Positions 1 to 6,502 of a stretch of DNA of 42,618 nt are shown in pieces. Below the pieces are notes generated by a model. That model had not been told where the DNA came from. It saw nothing but the letters and a program-made list of their open reading frames with translations, and did not search any database. How positions within the stretch are numbered: the first letter of the stretch is position 1; each line of letters begins with the position of its first letter. This stretch comes from Clostridia bacterium (lineage in GTDB: Bacteria > Bacillota > Clostridia > Oscillospirales > Butyricicoccaceae), in NCBI GenBank assembly GCA_017455565.1, contig JAFSZV010000065.1:1-42618 (forward strand), read 5' to 3'. The position numbers and the translations under genes were made by a program.

Positions 1-60
1 GAAACCTTTCAAATCCTTTATACTGAATAGCGACCAAACAACCCAGTAGAAAGGAATGAC

Positions 61-183
61 ATGAAAGGATTACAAAGCAATGGCTTCCTGCCTATTATAG
101 CACAAGCCATAGCCGAAATGGAAGAAGCAAATGGTGAATTCCCAAAAGCGAGATCGTCGGCGTCCGGTATCAGGAAAAGATGA
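61..183 (+). pseudogene. Short chimeric reading frame (40 codons) at a rearrangement junction
   Basis: An ATG with a purine-rich AGAAAGGA stretch just upstream opens a 40-residue frame beginning MKGLQSNGFLPIIAQAIAEM. The start looks like a genuine gene start with a ribosome binding site. The reading then runs into the recombinase remnant in another frame (junction near 141) and stops at 181-183. I do not recognise the N-terminus. The simplest reading is the 5' end of one gene joined by deletion or recombination to the 3' end of another, both probably from mobile DNA. Confidence 0.35.
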
Positions 184-608
184 AGGAGCGGAAGACGCTG
201 CTACAGGCTGTACGGGCCGACTATAACAAGGCGTCTGCTGATCTGGCGATGCTGAAGGCCGAGGTGGTAAAATCCCTCCGCGGGGAAAGCAGTTTCAGTC
301 AAGACCTGCTGGCCTCTCTGATTGCCGACTCTGAGACAAATTGTCTCAAAGTGAAAGAACAACTTGACGCCGCCCAGACCGCCTACGACGAAGGACAAGC
401 TGTCATGGCGTCACTCAACGCGCAGTATGACGACATCATTTCATGGGCCGATATGTATGATACGGCCAGCATCGAGACAAAGAAAATGATCGTCAACTGC
501 CTTATCAAGCGGATTGACGTTTACCGGGACTACAAGCTGCATATCGACTTTAACATCGACTTTGAACAGTTCAGCCTCGGGATCGACCTTGACGCTATCG
601 CCGCATAA
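141..608 (+). pseudogene. C-terminal remnant of a large serine site-specific recombinase
   Basis: The open frame continues upstream of its first ATG (180) to about 141 and ends at 608. The roughly 150 residues are a helical, Lys/Glu-rich coiled-coil-like stretch followed by NCLIKRIDVYRDYKLHIDF and a short beta-rich tail. This matches the extreme C-terminus of clostridial TndX-type large serine recombinases, where a coiled coil precedes a final beta segment. The catalytic resolvase domain (N-terminal serine) and the zinc ribbon are absent, so it cannot be active. It lies directly beside tRNA-Ala and ends at a terminator shared with it. This suggests the scar of an excised or decayed integrative element. 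Family assignment comes from residue pattern only. Confidence 0.65.
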
Positions 609-611
609 AGC

Positions 612-643
612 AAAAACCCGTTTCTTTTCAGAAACAGGTTTTT
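612..643. terminator. Bidirectional intrinsic terminator
   Basis: A 13-bp AT-rich stem (AAAAACCTGTTTC against GAAACGGGTTTTT on the minus strand, one G-T wobble) with a 6-nt loop. It has T-runs on both sides. It can end the tRNA-Ala transcript coming from the right and the recombinase remnant coming from the left. Confidence 0.8.
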
Positions 644-647
644 GAAA

Positions 648-756
<109 letters not shown>

Positions 757-783
757 GTATTAACTTTTTTGAATTCTCACAAG

Positions 784-831
784 AGGGGTACGCAACCGTC
801 AGGTTTGGGCTCCCAGCTGAGCTATACCCCC
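784..831 (-). ncRNA. 48-nt tRNA-like unit A (5' part of tRNA-Ala with re-formed acceptor stem)
   Basis: On the minus strand the first 23 nt repeat the 5' part of the neighbouring tRNA-Ala, except for a D loop two bases shorter: GGGGGTA, TA, then a GCTC/GAGC stem. After CC comes an 8-nt block AAACCTGA, then CGGTTGCG and TACCCCT. The last seven bases pair with GGGGGTA over all seven positions (one G-U). AACC-TGAC-GGTT can form a third small hairpin. There is no anticodon arm, canonical T arm or CCA. It has the same 48-nt length and architecture as unit B. It may be a real small RNA or a decayed tRNA copy; the structure is seen, the function unknown. Confidence 0.45.
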
Positions 832-865
832 AGATGGGAAGAAATGAGATTTATTTAATTAAGTG

Positions 866-913
866 AGGGGTGCGTAACCGCTTCAACCGGGCTCCCAGCT
901 GAGCTATACCCCC
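866..913 (-). ncRNA. 48-nt tRNA-like unit B, sister of unit A
   Basis: It has the same first 25 nt as unit A, then an 8-nt block GGTTGAAG in place of AAACCTGA, then CGGTTACG and CACCCCT. The 3' 15 nt differ from unit A at only two positions (G to A and T to C). Six of seven acceptor pairs can form, with the seventh an A-C mismatch. It is the first element of the transcript, about 28 nt downstream of the expected start. Retention of equal length and both conserved ends, with one divergent central block, argues against random decay. It does not prove function. Confidence 0.45.
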
Positions 914-947
914 AAGTTTACGGCGGCCTTTTTTTGACCGCTTATAA

Positions 948-976
948 AGTATAGCATACGCCGCGGGGAATGTCAA
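948..976 (-). promoter_or_regulatory. Strong sigma-A promoter for the tRNA-like units and tRNA-Ala
   Basis: Minus strand TTGACA (971-976), exactly 17 bp, then TATACT (948-953). Transcription should start near 941 and read unit B, unit A and tRNA-Ala to the terminator at 612-643. Confidence 0.85.
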
Positions 977-1025
977 GCACAAAAATCAAAAAAGCACAAA
1001 AACTTTTCCGGCGCTTCAGGCAAAG

Positions 1026-1193
1026 TCATTCTTCGCCGCGGCGGTCGGCCCGTTTCAGGCGCTTGCGGTCATAGACCTTGCCGCTGGGAATGGCGCGGGA
1101 CACGGGATTCAGCCCGTTCCAACTTTTTCTCTGGCGGGCGTTTTCCTTTTTTTGCGCCTTTTTGCTCTGCTTGCGAATGGGCACGATGGGCAT
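1026..1193 (-). CDS. Small basic conserved protein, 55 aa
   Basis: The ATG at 1193 has GGAGG seven bases upstream, so I prefer it to the longer frame reaching 1322. The product is very Lys/Arg-rich and ends with a motif around WNGLNPVSRAIPSGKVYDRK followed by a basic tail. Short basic proteins with a similar Asn-Pro-Val-Ser/Thr-Arg and Lys-x-Tyr-Asp-Arg-Lys pattern occur in Firmicutes as uncharacterised proteins, and I know no function. The composition suggests nucleic acid or ribosome binding (inference). A promoter-like TTGCAA-17-TAAACT lies just upstream. It is convergent with the tRNA promoter region and divergent from the AroM gene. Confidence 0.7.
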   Translation of the reverse strand: MPIVPIRKQSKKAQKKENARQRKSWNGLNPVSRAIPSGKVYDRKRLKRADRRGEE

Positions 1194-1221
1194 AAGCACG
1201 CCTCCGTTTTTCTTTTTTTTC

Positions 1222-1250
1222 AGTTTACCGCGTTTTTCCGCGGTTTGCAA
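1222..1250 (-). promoter_or_regulatory. Putative sigma-A promoter for the small basic protein
   Basis: Minus strand TTGCAA (1245-1250), 17-bp spacer, TAAACT (1222-1227). It stands about 30 bp upstream of the start codon. Confidence 0.5.
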
Positions 1251-1269
1251 GCAAACGCCCCGCTTTTTC

Positions 1270-1298
1270 TTGCAATAAACGGACAAATTCAGTATGAT
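1270..1298 (+). promoter_or_regulatory. Sigma-A promoter for the AroM/DUF917 pair
   Basis: TTGCAA (1270-1275), 17-bp spacer, TATGAT (1293-1298). It is followed by AAAGGAGG and the ATG at 1337. Confidence 0.65.
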
Positions 1299-1336
1299 AG
1301 AGTCATAAAGACCGGACGGCAAAGGAGGTTCTTTCC

Positions 1337-2014
1337 ATGCGGCACGCGGCGCTGCTCTATATCGGTCAAACGCCCCGTCCCGACGTGACGGGCGAGCTGG
1401 CCTGCGCCCTGCCCGAAGACGTGGCGCTGCGGGAATACGGCATGCTGGACGGGCTTACCCCGCGGGAGATTGCGGCGCTGGCGCCCCAGCCGGATGAAGC
1501 GCGGCTGGTGACCCGTCTGTCCGACGGCCGCCCCGCGGCCGTTGCCGAAGCGCGTCTGTTTCCGCTGGCGGCCCGACGCTTGCGCGAGGCGGAATGGGAA
1601 GATCCGGCGTTCTGCGTTTTGATGTGTACCGGCGCTTTCCCGCCGCTGCCCCACAGCGGGCCCTTTCAGACGGCCCACGACCTGCTGCACGGCGACCCCA
1701 CGCTGTCGTCCCGCCGCGAGGCGCTTGGCGTGATCCTCCCCGACCCCGACCAGCTCCAGCAGGCCCAGCGATGGTGGGGCGGCGGGCTTTTGCCCGAAAG
1801 AATGGCCTTTGCCTCTCCTTATGAAGGCGACTCGGCGCTGGTCGGCGCAGCGAACGCCCTGCGGCAAGCGGGCGCAAGCGTGCTTGTGCTGGACTGTATG
1901 GGTTATACGCTGGAACAGAGCCTCCAGATCGAAGCGGCCACGGGCCTTCCCGTGGCGCTGCCGCGGCAAAAGGTGATCGACGAGATTCTGCGGCTTTGCA
2001 GTACAAAAGAATAG
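1337..2014 (+). CDS. AroM family protein
   Basis: This 225-residue protein has the usual AroM length. It opens with a Rossmann-like strand (ALLYIGQTPRPDV), has a central VLMCTGAFP segment matching the family's nucleotide-fold core, GVILPDPDQLQQAQRWW, and the VLVLDCMGYT motif near the C-terminus. AroM was named for its place beside aroL in E. coli; its biochemical function is not established, and an Asp/Glu racemase-like fold is often suggested. AAAGGAGG lies eight bases before the start. The stop overlaps the ribosome binding site of the next gene (DUF917). This is a pairing I know from other Firmicutes and Actinobacteria and implies a shared pathway. Confidence 0.85.
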   Translation: MRHAALLYIGQTPRPDVTGELACALPEDVALREYGMLDGLTPREIAALAPQPDEARLVTRLSDGRPAAVAEARLFPLAARRLREAEWEDPAFCVLMCTGAFPPLPHSGPFQTAHDLLHGDPTLSSRREALGVILPDPDQLQQAQRWWGGGLLPERMAFASPYEGDSALVGAANALRQAGASVLVLDCMGYTLEQSLQIEAATGLPVALPRQKVIDEILRLCSTKE

Positions 2015-2024
2015 AGGGATGACG

Positions 2025-3101
2025 ATGTTCCGACTGGATCTCGAAACCGCAAAGGATGCCGTTTACGGCGGACAGTTTTTCGGCGGGGGCGGCGGAGGCC
2101 AACTGGAGGACGGGCTCAAGGTGGCGCAGGAGGCGCTTTCCCGCGGTGCGGTCACTGTGATCGGCCTGTGTGAGCTCTCTCCCGAGGACACGGTTGTCAC
2201 CGCGTCGCTGGTGGGTTCGCCCACCGACGGCGCTCCCGGCATGACTCCGGCGCACTGTGCCAGCGTTTACGAGCTTTTCCGCCGGCAGTCGCCCGCTCCC
2301 ATCGCCGCGCTGATGGCCAACGAGGCCGGAGGCCAGAGTATCACCAACGGCTGGATCACCGCCGCCGCGGCGGGGATCCCCATGCTGGACGCCGCCTGCA
2401 ACGGCCGCGCCCACCCCACCGGCGTTATGGGCGCCATGCTGCTGGACCAAGCAATGGGTTACCGCACTGTCCAGGCTGCCGCGGGCGGTCTGGGCGGGCG
2501 CGATCTGACGATCTGCGTCTCGGGGTCGGTAGAAAGCACCTCACTTCTGGTGCGGCAGACCGCCGCGCTGGCCCGCAGCTTCGTCACCGTGTTGCGAAAC
2601 CCCGCGCCGGCGGCCCACGTCAGAGCCCATGGCGCTCCCGGGGCGCTGCGGGAGTGCATCCGGATCGGGCGAATCTTTCGCGTGCACGAAAACCATCCCT
2701 GCACCCTCTTGTCCGCGCTGCAAAGGGAGCTGGACTGCCGCTTTCTGGCGCGGGGCGTCGTTCACAACTATTCGCTGACGGCAAAGGACGGCTTTGACAT
2801 GGGACGGGCCGTGATCCGGGGCGAGGCAGGCGAGCTGGAGCTGACCTTCTGGAACGAATATATGACCGCCGAGCTTTGCGGGCGCCGTCTGGCCACCTTC
2901 CCCGATTTGATTGTCCTGCTGGACGCCGCCACCGGGCTTCCCGTCACCTCCGCTCGCCTGCGGCGCGGGATAGAGGTATTGGCGGCGGCCGTCCCACGGG
3001 AGCGGCTGATCCTCAGCAGCACCATGTCCGACCCCGCACTGCTGGCCCCCTGCGAGGCCGCCGTAGGCAAGCCGATCTTGAATCCACCGGAAACACATTG
3101 A
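2025..3101 (+). CDS. DUF917 family protein (S-methyl thiohydantoin desulfurase-like)
   Basis: The 358-residue product has the glycine run GGQFFGGGGGGQLEDG at its start, the MANEAGGQS segment and the AAAAGIPMLDAACNGRAHPT motif, all typical of DUF917. Family members sit with hydantoinases and nucleobase or hydantoin permeases, and the related S-Me-THD proteins act on thiohydantoins. The substrate here is unknown. I chose ATG 2025 over ATG 2019 because AGAGGG (2013-2018) leaves six bases before 2025 but none before 2019. It follows the AroM gene with almost no gap, so the two are probably co-translated. A new promoter overlaps its stop codon and serves the next gene. Confidence 0.85.
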   Translation: MFRLDLETAKDAVYGGQFFGGGGGGQLEDGLKVAQEALSRGAVTVIGLCELSPEDTVVTASLVGSPTDGAPGMTPAHCASVYELFRRQSPAPIAALMANEAGGQSITNGWITAAAAGIPMLDAACNGRAHPTGVMGAMLLDQAMGYRTVQAAAGGLGGRDLTICVSGSVESTSLLVRQTAALARSFVTVLRNPAPAAHVRAHGAPGALRECIRIGRIFRVHENHPCTLLSALQRELDCRFLARGVVHNYSLTAKDGFDMGRAVIRGEAGELELTFWNEYMTAELCGRRLATFPDLIVLLDAATGLPVTSARLRRGIEVLAAAVPRERLILSSTMSDPALLAPCEAAVGKPILNPPETH

Positions 3102-3126
3102 CCGCGCCGCGGAAACCTGCTACAAT
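3098..3126 (+). promoter_or_regulatory. Sigma-A promoter overlapping the DUF917 stop codon
   Basis: TTGACC (3098-3103), 17-bp spacer, TACAAT (3121-3126), 55 bp before the ATG at 3181. It gives the downstream genes their own start of transcription. Confidence 0.65.
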
Positions 3127-3180
3127 TCAAATCAAGTCATGATCCGCCGCCCCGTGCGGCAGAAAACGAGGAATCCTCCT

Positions 3181-3756
3181 ATGGACACGAAGCAATCCGC
3201 CCCCCTCCAGGCCGAGGCCTATTTTACCGGCGTCATCCGCCGCGCCGCCCTCGAGGGCAACGAAGAGCGCATCACCGAGAGTCAGGCCGAGTTTTTTATG
3301 ACCTGCCTATCGGAAAATCTGGCTCACGCCCGCCATGTGGAGATGGAGCGCCTCACCTTTATGAGCATCTATATGGCCGTGGTCGCCGGCGCGCTGGCCT
3401 TTGTTTACGGCGTCGGCAACAACGTCATCCGCATCGGGATCACCGCCCTGCTCATCGTCGTCGGCATTATCACGCTGCTTTTGACCAAACGCTGGCGCGA
3501 CGCCTTCAACGAATACAAGGAGGAGGCCCGCACCTGCTATCATCTATGGTTCGGCGGCCTCTTTCCCGCCGAGGTACAGGGGCGCGTCCCCGATTTTGGG
3601 GAAAAGCTGCCCCATTATCTTTATGCCTTCGACGTGAAGCGCCCCTCGATGGTGGGCAGGTTCCGCATCCGAACCGACCGGGTGATCCGCGCCTTCAATC
3701 TTGTGATCCTGCTGGTGCTGATCTTTTCTCTGGTCTATTTCATCTTTTGTCTTTGA
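3181..3756 (+). CDS. Membrane protein of unknown function, three TM segments
   Basis: The 191-residue protein has a soluble N-terminal helix region (about 1-60), a hairpin of two hydrophobic helices (about 62-103) and a Lys/Arg-rich middle, then a last helix at the extreme C-terminus (FNLVILLVLIFSLVYFIFCL). I do not recognise a named family. ATG 3181 is preferred over the longer frame from 3139 because the extra residues lie in the promoter leader and have no ribosome binding site, while GAGGA precedes 3181 by eight bases. It is probably co-transcribed with the HAD gene 18 bp downstream. Confidence 0.7.
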   Translation: MDTKQSAPLQAEAYFTGVIRRAALEGNEERITESQAEFFMTCLSENLAHARHVEMERLTFMSIYMAVVAGALAFVYGVGNNVIRIGITALLIVVGIITLLLTKRWRDAFNEYKEEARTCYHLWFGGLFPAEVQGRVPDFGEKLPHYLYAFDVKRPSMVGRFRIRTDRVIRAFNLVILLVLIFSLVYFIFCL

Positions 3757-3774
3757 TCGGAGGTGGAGCATGTT

Positions 3775-4581
3775 ATGATCAAGCTGATTGCCACCGATCT
3801 GGACAATACCCTTCTGGACCGCAAAGGCGCCGTCCCGCCCGCCACGCTGCGCATGGTGAAAAAGGCCCGTGTCATGGGCGTGCCAACCGCCGTTGTAACG
3901 GGACGCTCCTATGCCTCGGCGGGCGTCATTGCCCGCAGGCTGGGCGGAAACGCTCCCGTGATCTGCTACAACGGCGCCATGATCCTGCGGGAAGGCGAGG
4001 AAGCGCCCCTGTATGAAAGCTACGTTCCCCAGGAGGTGGTCGGCGGCATCCTTGCCTTTGCCAAAGAGCGAGGAATCTACGTCCAGCTTTACGACCACCA
4101 CGTCATTGTGGTGGAGCGGCTGCGCCGCGACGCCCATCCCGATCCCGATCTTCCCTTCACCGCTTGTCGAGAGGCGGGAGATTTTTCCGAAATGCCCCCC
4201 TTCCCCACGCCGAAGCTGCTGCTGGCCGCCCCGGCGGAGCAGGTGCCCGTCCTGCAGGCCCAGTTGGAGGCGCGCTACGGCGACAGGGCCTATTTTGCCC
4301 AGTCTGAACCCTATCTCATCGAGGTGATGGCCAAAGGAACTCACAAGGGCGCGGCGTTGGAGCGTCTGGCGGCGCTGATGGGCGTGGAAAAAAGAGAGAT
4401 CATGGCCTGCGGCGACAATACCAACGACATCCCGCTGCTTAAGGCCGCCGGCGTGTCGGTGGCGGTGGCGAACGCTGTTCCCCAGGTCAAGGAGATCGCG
4501 ACTTACGTCTGCTCCCACGAGCGGAGCGCGGGCTTTCGCGAGGCAGTGGAGCGATTTGTTTTCGCCCCGCGGAAGCGTTGA
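3775..4581 (+). CDS. HAD-superfamily phosphatase, Cof/YidA type
   Basis: The 268-residue protein starts MIKLIATDLDNTLLD, which is HAD motif I: Asp8 is the nucleophile and Asp10 the acid/base. Motif II is VVTGRSY with the threonine, and motifs III/IV are the late lysine and GDNTNDIPLL, which binds Mg2+. The large insert between motifs II and III is the C2B cap of the Cof group, which dephosphorylates sugar phosphates and cofactors. The substrate cannot be read from sequence. The ATG at 3775 begins the conserved strand; GGAGG lies 11 bases before it. A GTG at 3763 is in frame but sits inside the binding site. The gene is followed six bases later by the start signals of the aldo/keto reductase. 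Confidence 0.9.
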   Translation: MIKLIATDLDNTLLDRKGAVPPATLRMVKKARVMGVPTAVVTGRSYASAGVIARRLGGNAPVICYNGAMILREGEEAPLYESYVPQEVVGGILAFAKERGIYVQLYDHHVIVVERLRRDAHPDPDLPFTACREAGDFSEMPPFPTPKLLLAAPAEQVPVLQAQLEARYGDRAYFAQSEPYLIEVMAKGTHKGAALERLAALMGVEKREIMACGDNTNDIPLLKAAGVSVAVANAVPQVKEIATYVCSHERSAGFREAVERFVFAPRKR

Positions 4582-4593
4582 CGGGAGGTGCCT

Positions 4594-5772
4594 ATGCAAT
4601 ACCGTTCGGACAAATACGGAAACCCCATCTCGGCGCTGGGCTTCGGCTGCCTGCGCTTTACGCAAAAGCTGGGCAGCATCGACCTGGACAAGGCCGAGCG
4701 TGAGATTTTGGCCGCCATCGAAGCGGGAGTCAACTACTTTGACACAGCCTATGTCTACAACGGCAGCGAGGCCGCGCTGGGCGAGATCTTGGAGCGGCAC
4801 GGCCTGCGGGACAGGGTGAACATCGCCACCAAGCTGCCCCACTATATGCTCAAGGCGCCGGGCAGCGTCCAAACATATTTTGACGAAGAGCTCCGGCGGC
4901 TGCGCTCCGGCCATGTGGATTATTATCTCATGCATATGCTCAACGACCTTTCCACCTGGGAACGGCTGAAGGGGCTGGGCGTTTCGCGCTGGCTGGATGA
5001 GCAGAAGGCCGCCGGCGTCATCCGGCAGGTGGGATTTTCCTATCACGGCAATTCCGACATGTTCTGCGCCCTGCTGGACGCCTACGACTGGGATTTCTGC
5101 CAGATCCAGTATAATTATATGGACCAGCATTCGCAGGCGGGGGTCACCGGCCTGAAATACGCCGCCTCCAAGGGTATCCCCGTGATCATCATGGAGCCGT
5201 TGCGGGGTGGGCGGCTGGTAAACAAGCTGCCCAAGGAGGCAAAGCGCCTCTTTGAAAAGCACCCCTCGGGGCGCTCTCCCGCCGAATGGGGCCTGCGCTG
5301 GCTGTGGGATCAGCCGGAGGTGACCTGCGTCCTTTCGGGGATGAACTCGCTGGAGATGGTGGCGGAAAACACCCGCATCGCCTCCGATGCGCTGCCCGGC
5401 TGCTTTTCCGATGCGGATCGGGCCTTTCTCGATCAGGCGGCCCAGGCCATCAGCCGCGGCACCAAGGTCCCCTGCACCGGCTGCCGCTACTGCATGCCCT
5501 GTCCCCAAGGCGTGGATATCCCCGGCGTCTTTGCCGCCTACAACCGCCGCTATTCCGACGGATGGTACGCCGGCCTGCGGGAATATGTCATGTGCACCGC
5601 CCTGCGGAAAACCTCTACCGCCGCCTCCAACTGCGTCAAATGCGGCAAATGCGAGCCTCACTGTCCCCAGGGCATTGAGATCCGCAAGGAGCTGGAGCGC
5701 GCCCGCGCCGCGCTGGAAGGGCCCGCCTACAAGATAGCCAGAGCTTATATCCGCCGGTTTATGAAATATTGA
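4594..5772 (+). CDS. Aldo/keto reductase with C-terminal 4Fe-4S ferredoxin-like domain
   Basis: The 392-residue product has an N-terminal TIM-barrel AKR domain with the catalytic Asp and Tyr in NYFDTAYVYNGSE, the Lys in NIATKLP and the His in DYYLMHML. A C-terminal domain carries CTGCRYCMPCPQG (from about residue 294) and CVKCGKCEPHCPQG (about 347). Each is a CxxCxxCxxxCP 4Fe-4S ligand set. This fused COG1453-type architecture is common in anaerobes and suggests electron transfer between an iron-sulfur donor and a carbonyl substrate. The substrate is unknown. GGGAGG is placed five bases before ATG 4594, and the GTG at 4588 overlaps it. msrA follows nine bases after its stop. Confidence 0.9.
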   Translation: MQYRSDKYGNPISALGFGCLRFTQKLGSIDLDKAEREILAAIEAGVNYFDTAYVYNGSEAALGEILERHGLRDRVNIATKLPHYMLKAPGSVQTYFDEELRRLRSGHVDYYLMHMLNDLSTWERLKGLGVSRWLDEQKAAGVIRQVGFSYHGNSDMFCALLDAYDWDFCQIQYNYMDQHSQAGVTGLKYAASKGIPVIIMEPLRGGRLVNKLPKEAKRLFEKHPSGRSPAEWGLRWLWDQPEVTCVLSGMNSLEMVAENTRIASDALPGCFSDADRAFLDQAAQAISRGTKVPCTGCRYCMPCPQGVDIPGVFAAYNRRYSDGWYAGLREYVMCTALRKTSTAASNCVKCGKCEPHCPQGIEIRKELERARAALEGPAYKIARAYIRRFMKY

Positions 5773-5781
5773 GGAGAACTT

Positions 5782-6306
5782 ATGAAAAACGCCTATTTCG
5801 CCGGAGGCTGCTTCTGGTGCATCACGCCCTTTTTCGATGCGCTGGCGGGCGTCAGGCAGACCGTGGCGGGCTATTGCGGCGGCGACGAGCCGTCGCCCGA
5901 TTACGCGGCGGTCAAGGCCCAGCGCACCGGCCACCGCGAGACTATCCGGGTGGAATACGACGAAACCGCCGTTTCCTTTGAAACCCTGTGCAAGGTGTTT
6001 CTGGAGGGCGTAGATCCCTTTGACGGGGGAGGTCAATTCATTGACCGAGGCCGCTCGTATACGCTGGCGGTCTATTACACCGACGAAGCGCAGCGGGACA
6101 CAGCCGCTCGCCTGTGCCGCCTGCTGGAAGAAGCCAGCGTCAAAAGGGTCTTTGTCAGCATCGAGCCGCTGAAGATTTTCTGGCCCGCCGAAGAATCCCA
6201 TCAGGCCTATTATCAGAAGAATCCGGAAGCCTTTGCACGGGAGATGGAGACCTCGGGCCGGGCCGCCGCAGGCAAATCCTGCCCCATGCGGAAAAAGCTG
6301 TTTTAA
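5782..6306 (+). CDS. msrA: Peptide methionine-S-sulfoxide reductase
   Basis: The 174-residue protein has the MsrA active site GCFWC, with catalytic Cys10, at its very start. It also has AGYCGGDEPSPDYAAVKAQ and RTGHRETIRVEYD, the conserved substrate-binding block. It reduces the S epimer of methionine sulfoxide in proteins and free methionine using thioredoxin, in the cytoplasm. No MsrB is fused or adjacent. Its Cys13 makes CFWC, which could offer a second thiol. GAGGAG precedes the start. It ends an operon-like run with the HAD and AKR genes and is closed by a strong terminator. Confidence 0.92.
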   Translation: MKNAYFAGGCFWCITPFFDALAGVRQTVAGYCGGDEPSPDYAAVKAQRTGHRETIRVEYDETAVSFETLCKVFLEGVDPFDGGGQFIDRGRSYTLAVYYTDEAQRDTAARLCRLLEEASVKRVFVSIEPLKIFWPAEESHQAYYQKNPEAFAREMETSGRAAAGKSCPMRKKLF

Positions 6307-6323
6307 CGCGCCACAGGAAAAGA

Positions 6324-6364
6324 GGCCATTGCAAACCGGACGTTTTGCAATGGCCCCTTTTTTG
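6324..6364 (+). terminator. Intrinsic terminator after msrA
   Basis: A perfect 12-bp stem GGCCATTGCAAA/TTTGCAATGGCC (6324-6335 and 6344-6355), an 8-nt loop and a T-run at 6358-6364. Confidence 0.9.
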
Positions 6365-6424
6365 TTTTAAGACCGGCGTCTGAAAACGCGCGCCCGATGG
6401 ATCCCCGCTTTCCGGCCCCGCGCG

Positions 6425-6475
6425 TCAACCGGAAGGCGGGTTGAGCGAAACAACCAATGCGAACGCTTTTTTCAT
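6425..6475 (-). other. 16-codon frame with ribosome binding site, possible stub of a lost gene
   Basis: Minus strand, 28 bp beyond the D-aminoacylase stop: GGAGAG, then ATG and MKKAFALVVSLNPPSG, stop. The lysines and hydrophobic core look like the start of a signal peptide that ends abruptly. It may be the remaining 5' end of an exported protein gene that followed the deacylase. Chance is also possible. Confidence 0.25.
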
Positions 6476-6502
6476 GCCGTTTCTCTCCTTTTCCGTGTTT
6501 TT

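Noticed and set aside
784..913. Reading the tRNA-like units as plain attachment sites (attL/attR)
   Set aside because: Simple att duplicates would share only the tRNA-identical part. These units also share a matching 3' end and equal length that the tRNA lacks, though an old integration could still be their origin.
3544..6201. Very long open frame (885 codons) on the minus strand opposite the HAD, AKR and MsrA genes
   Set aside because: It is antisense to three clear enzymes, has no family pattern, and such long shadows are common in GC-rich coding DNA.
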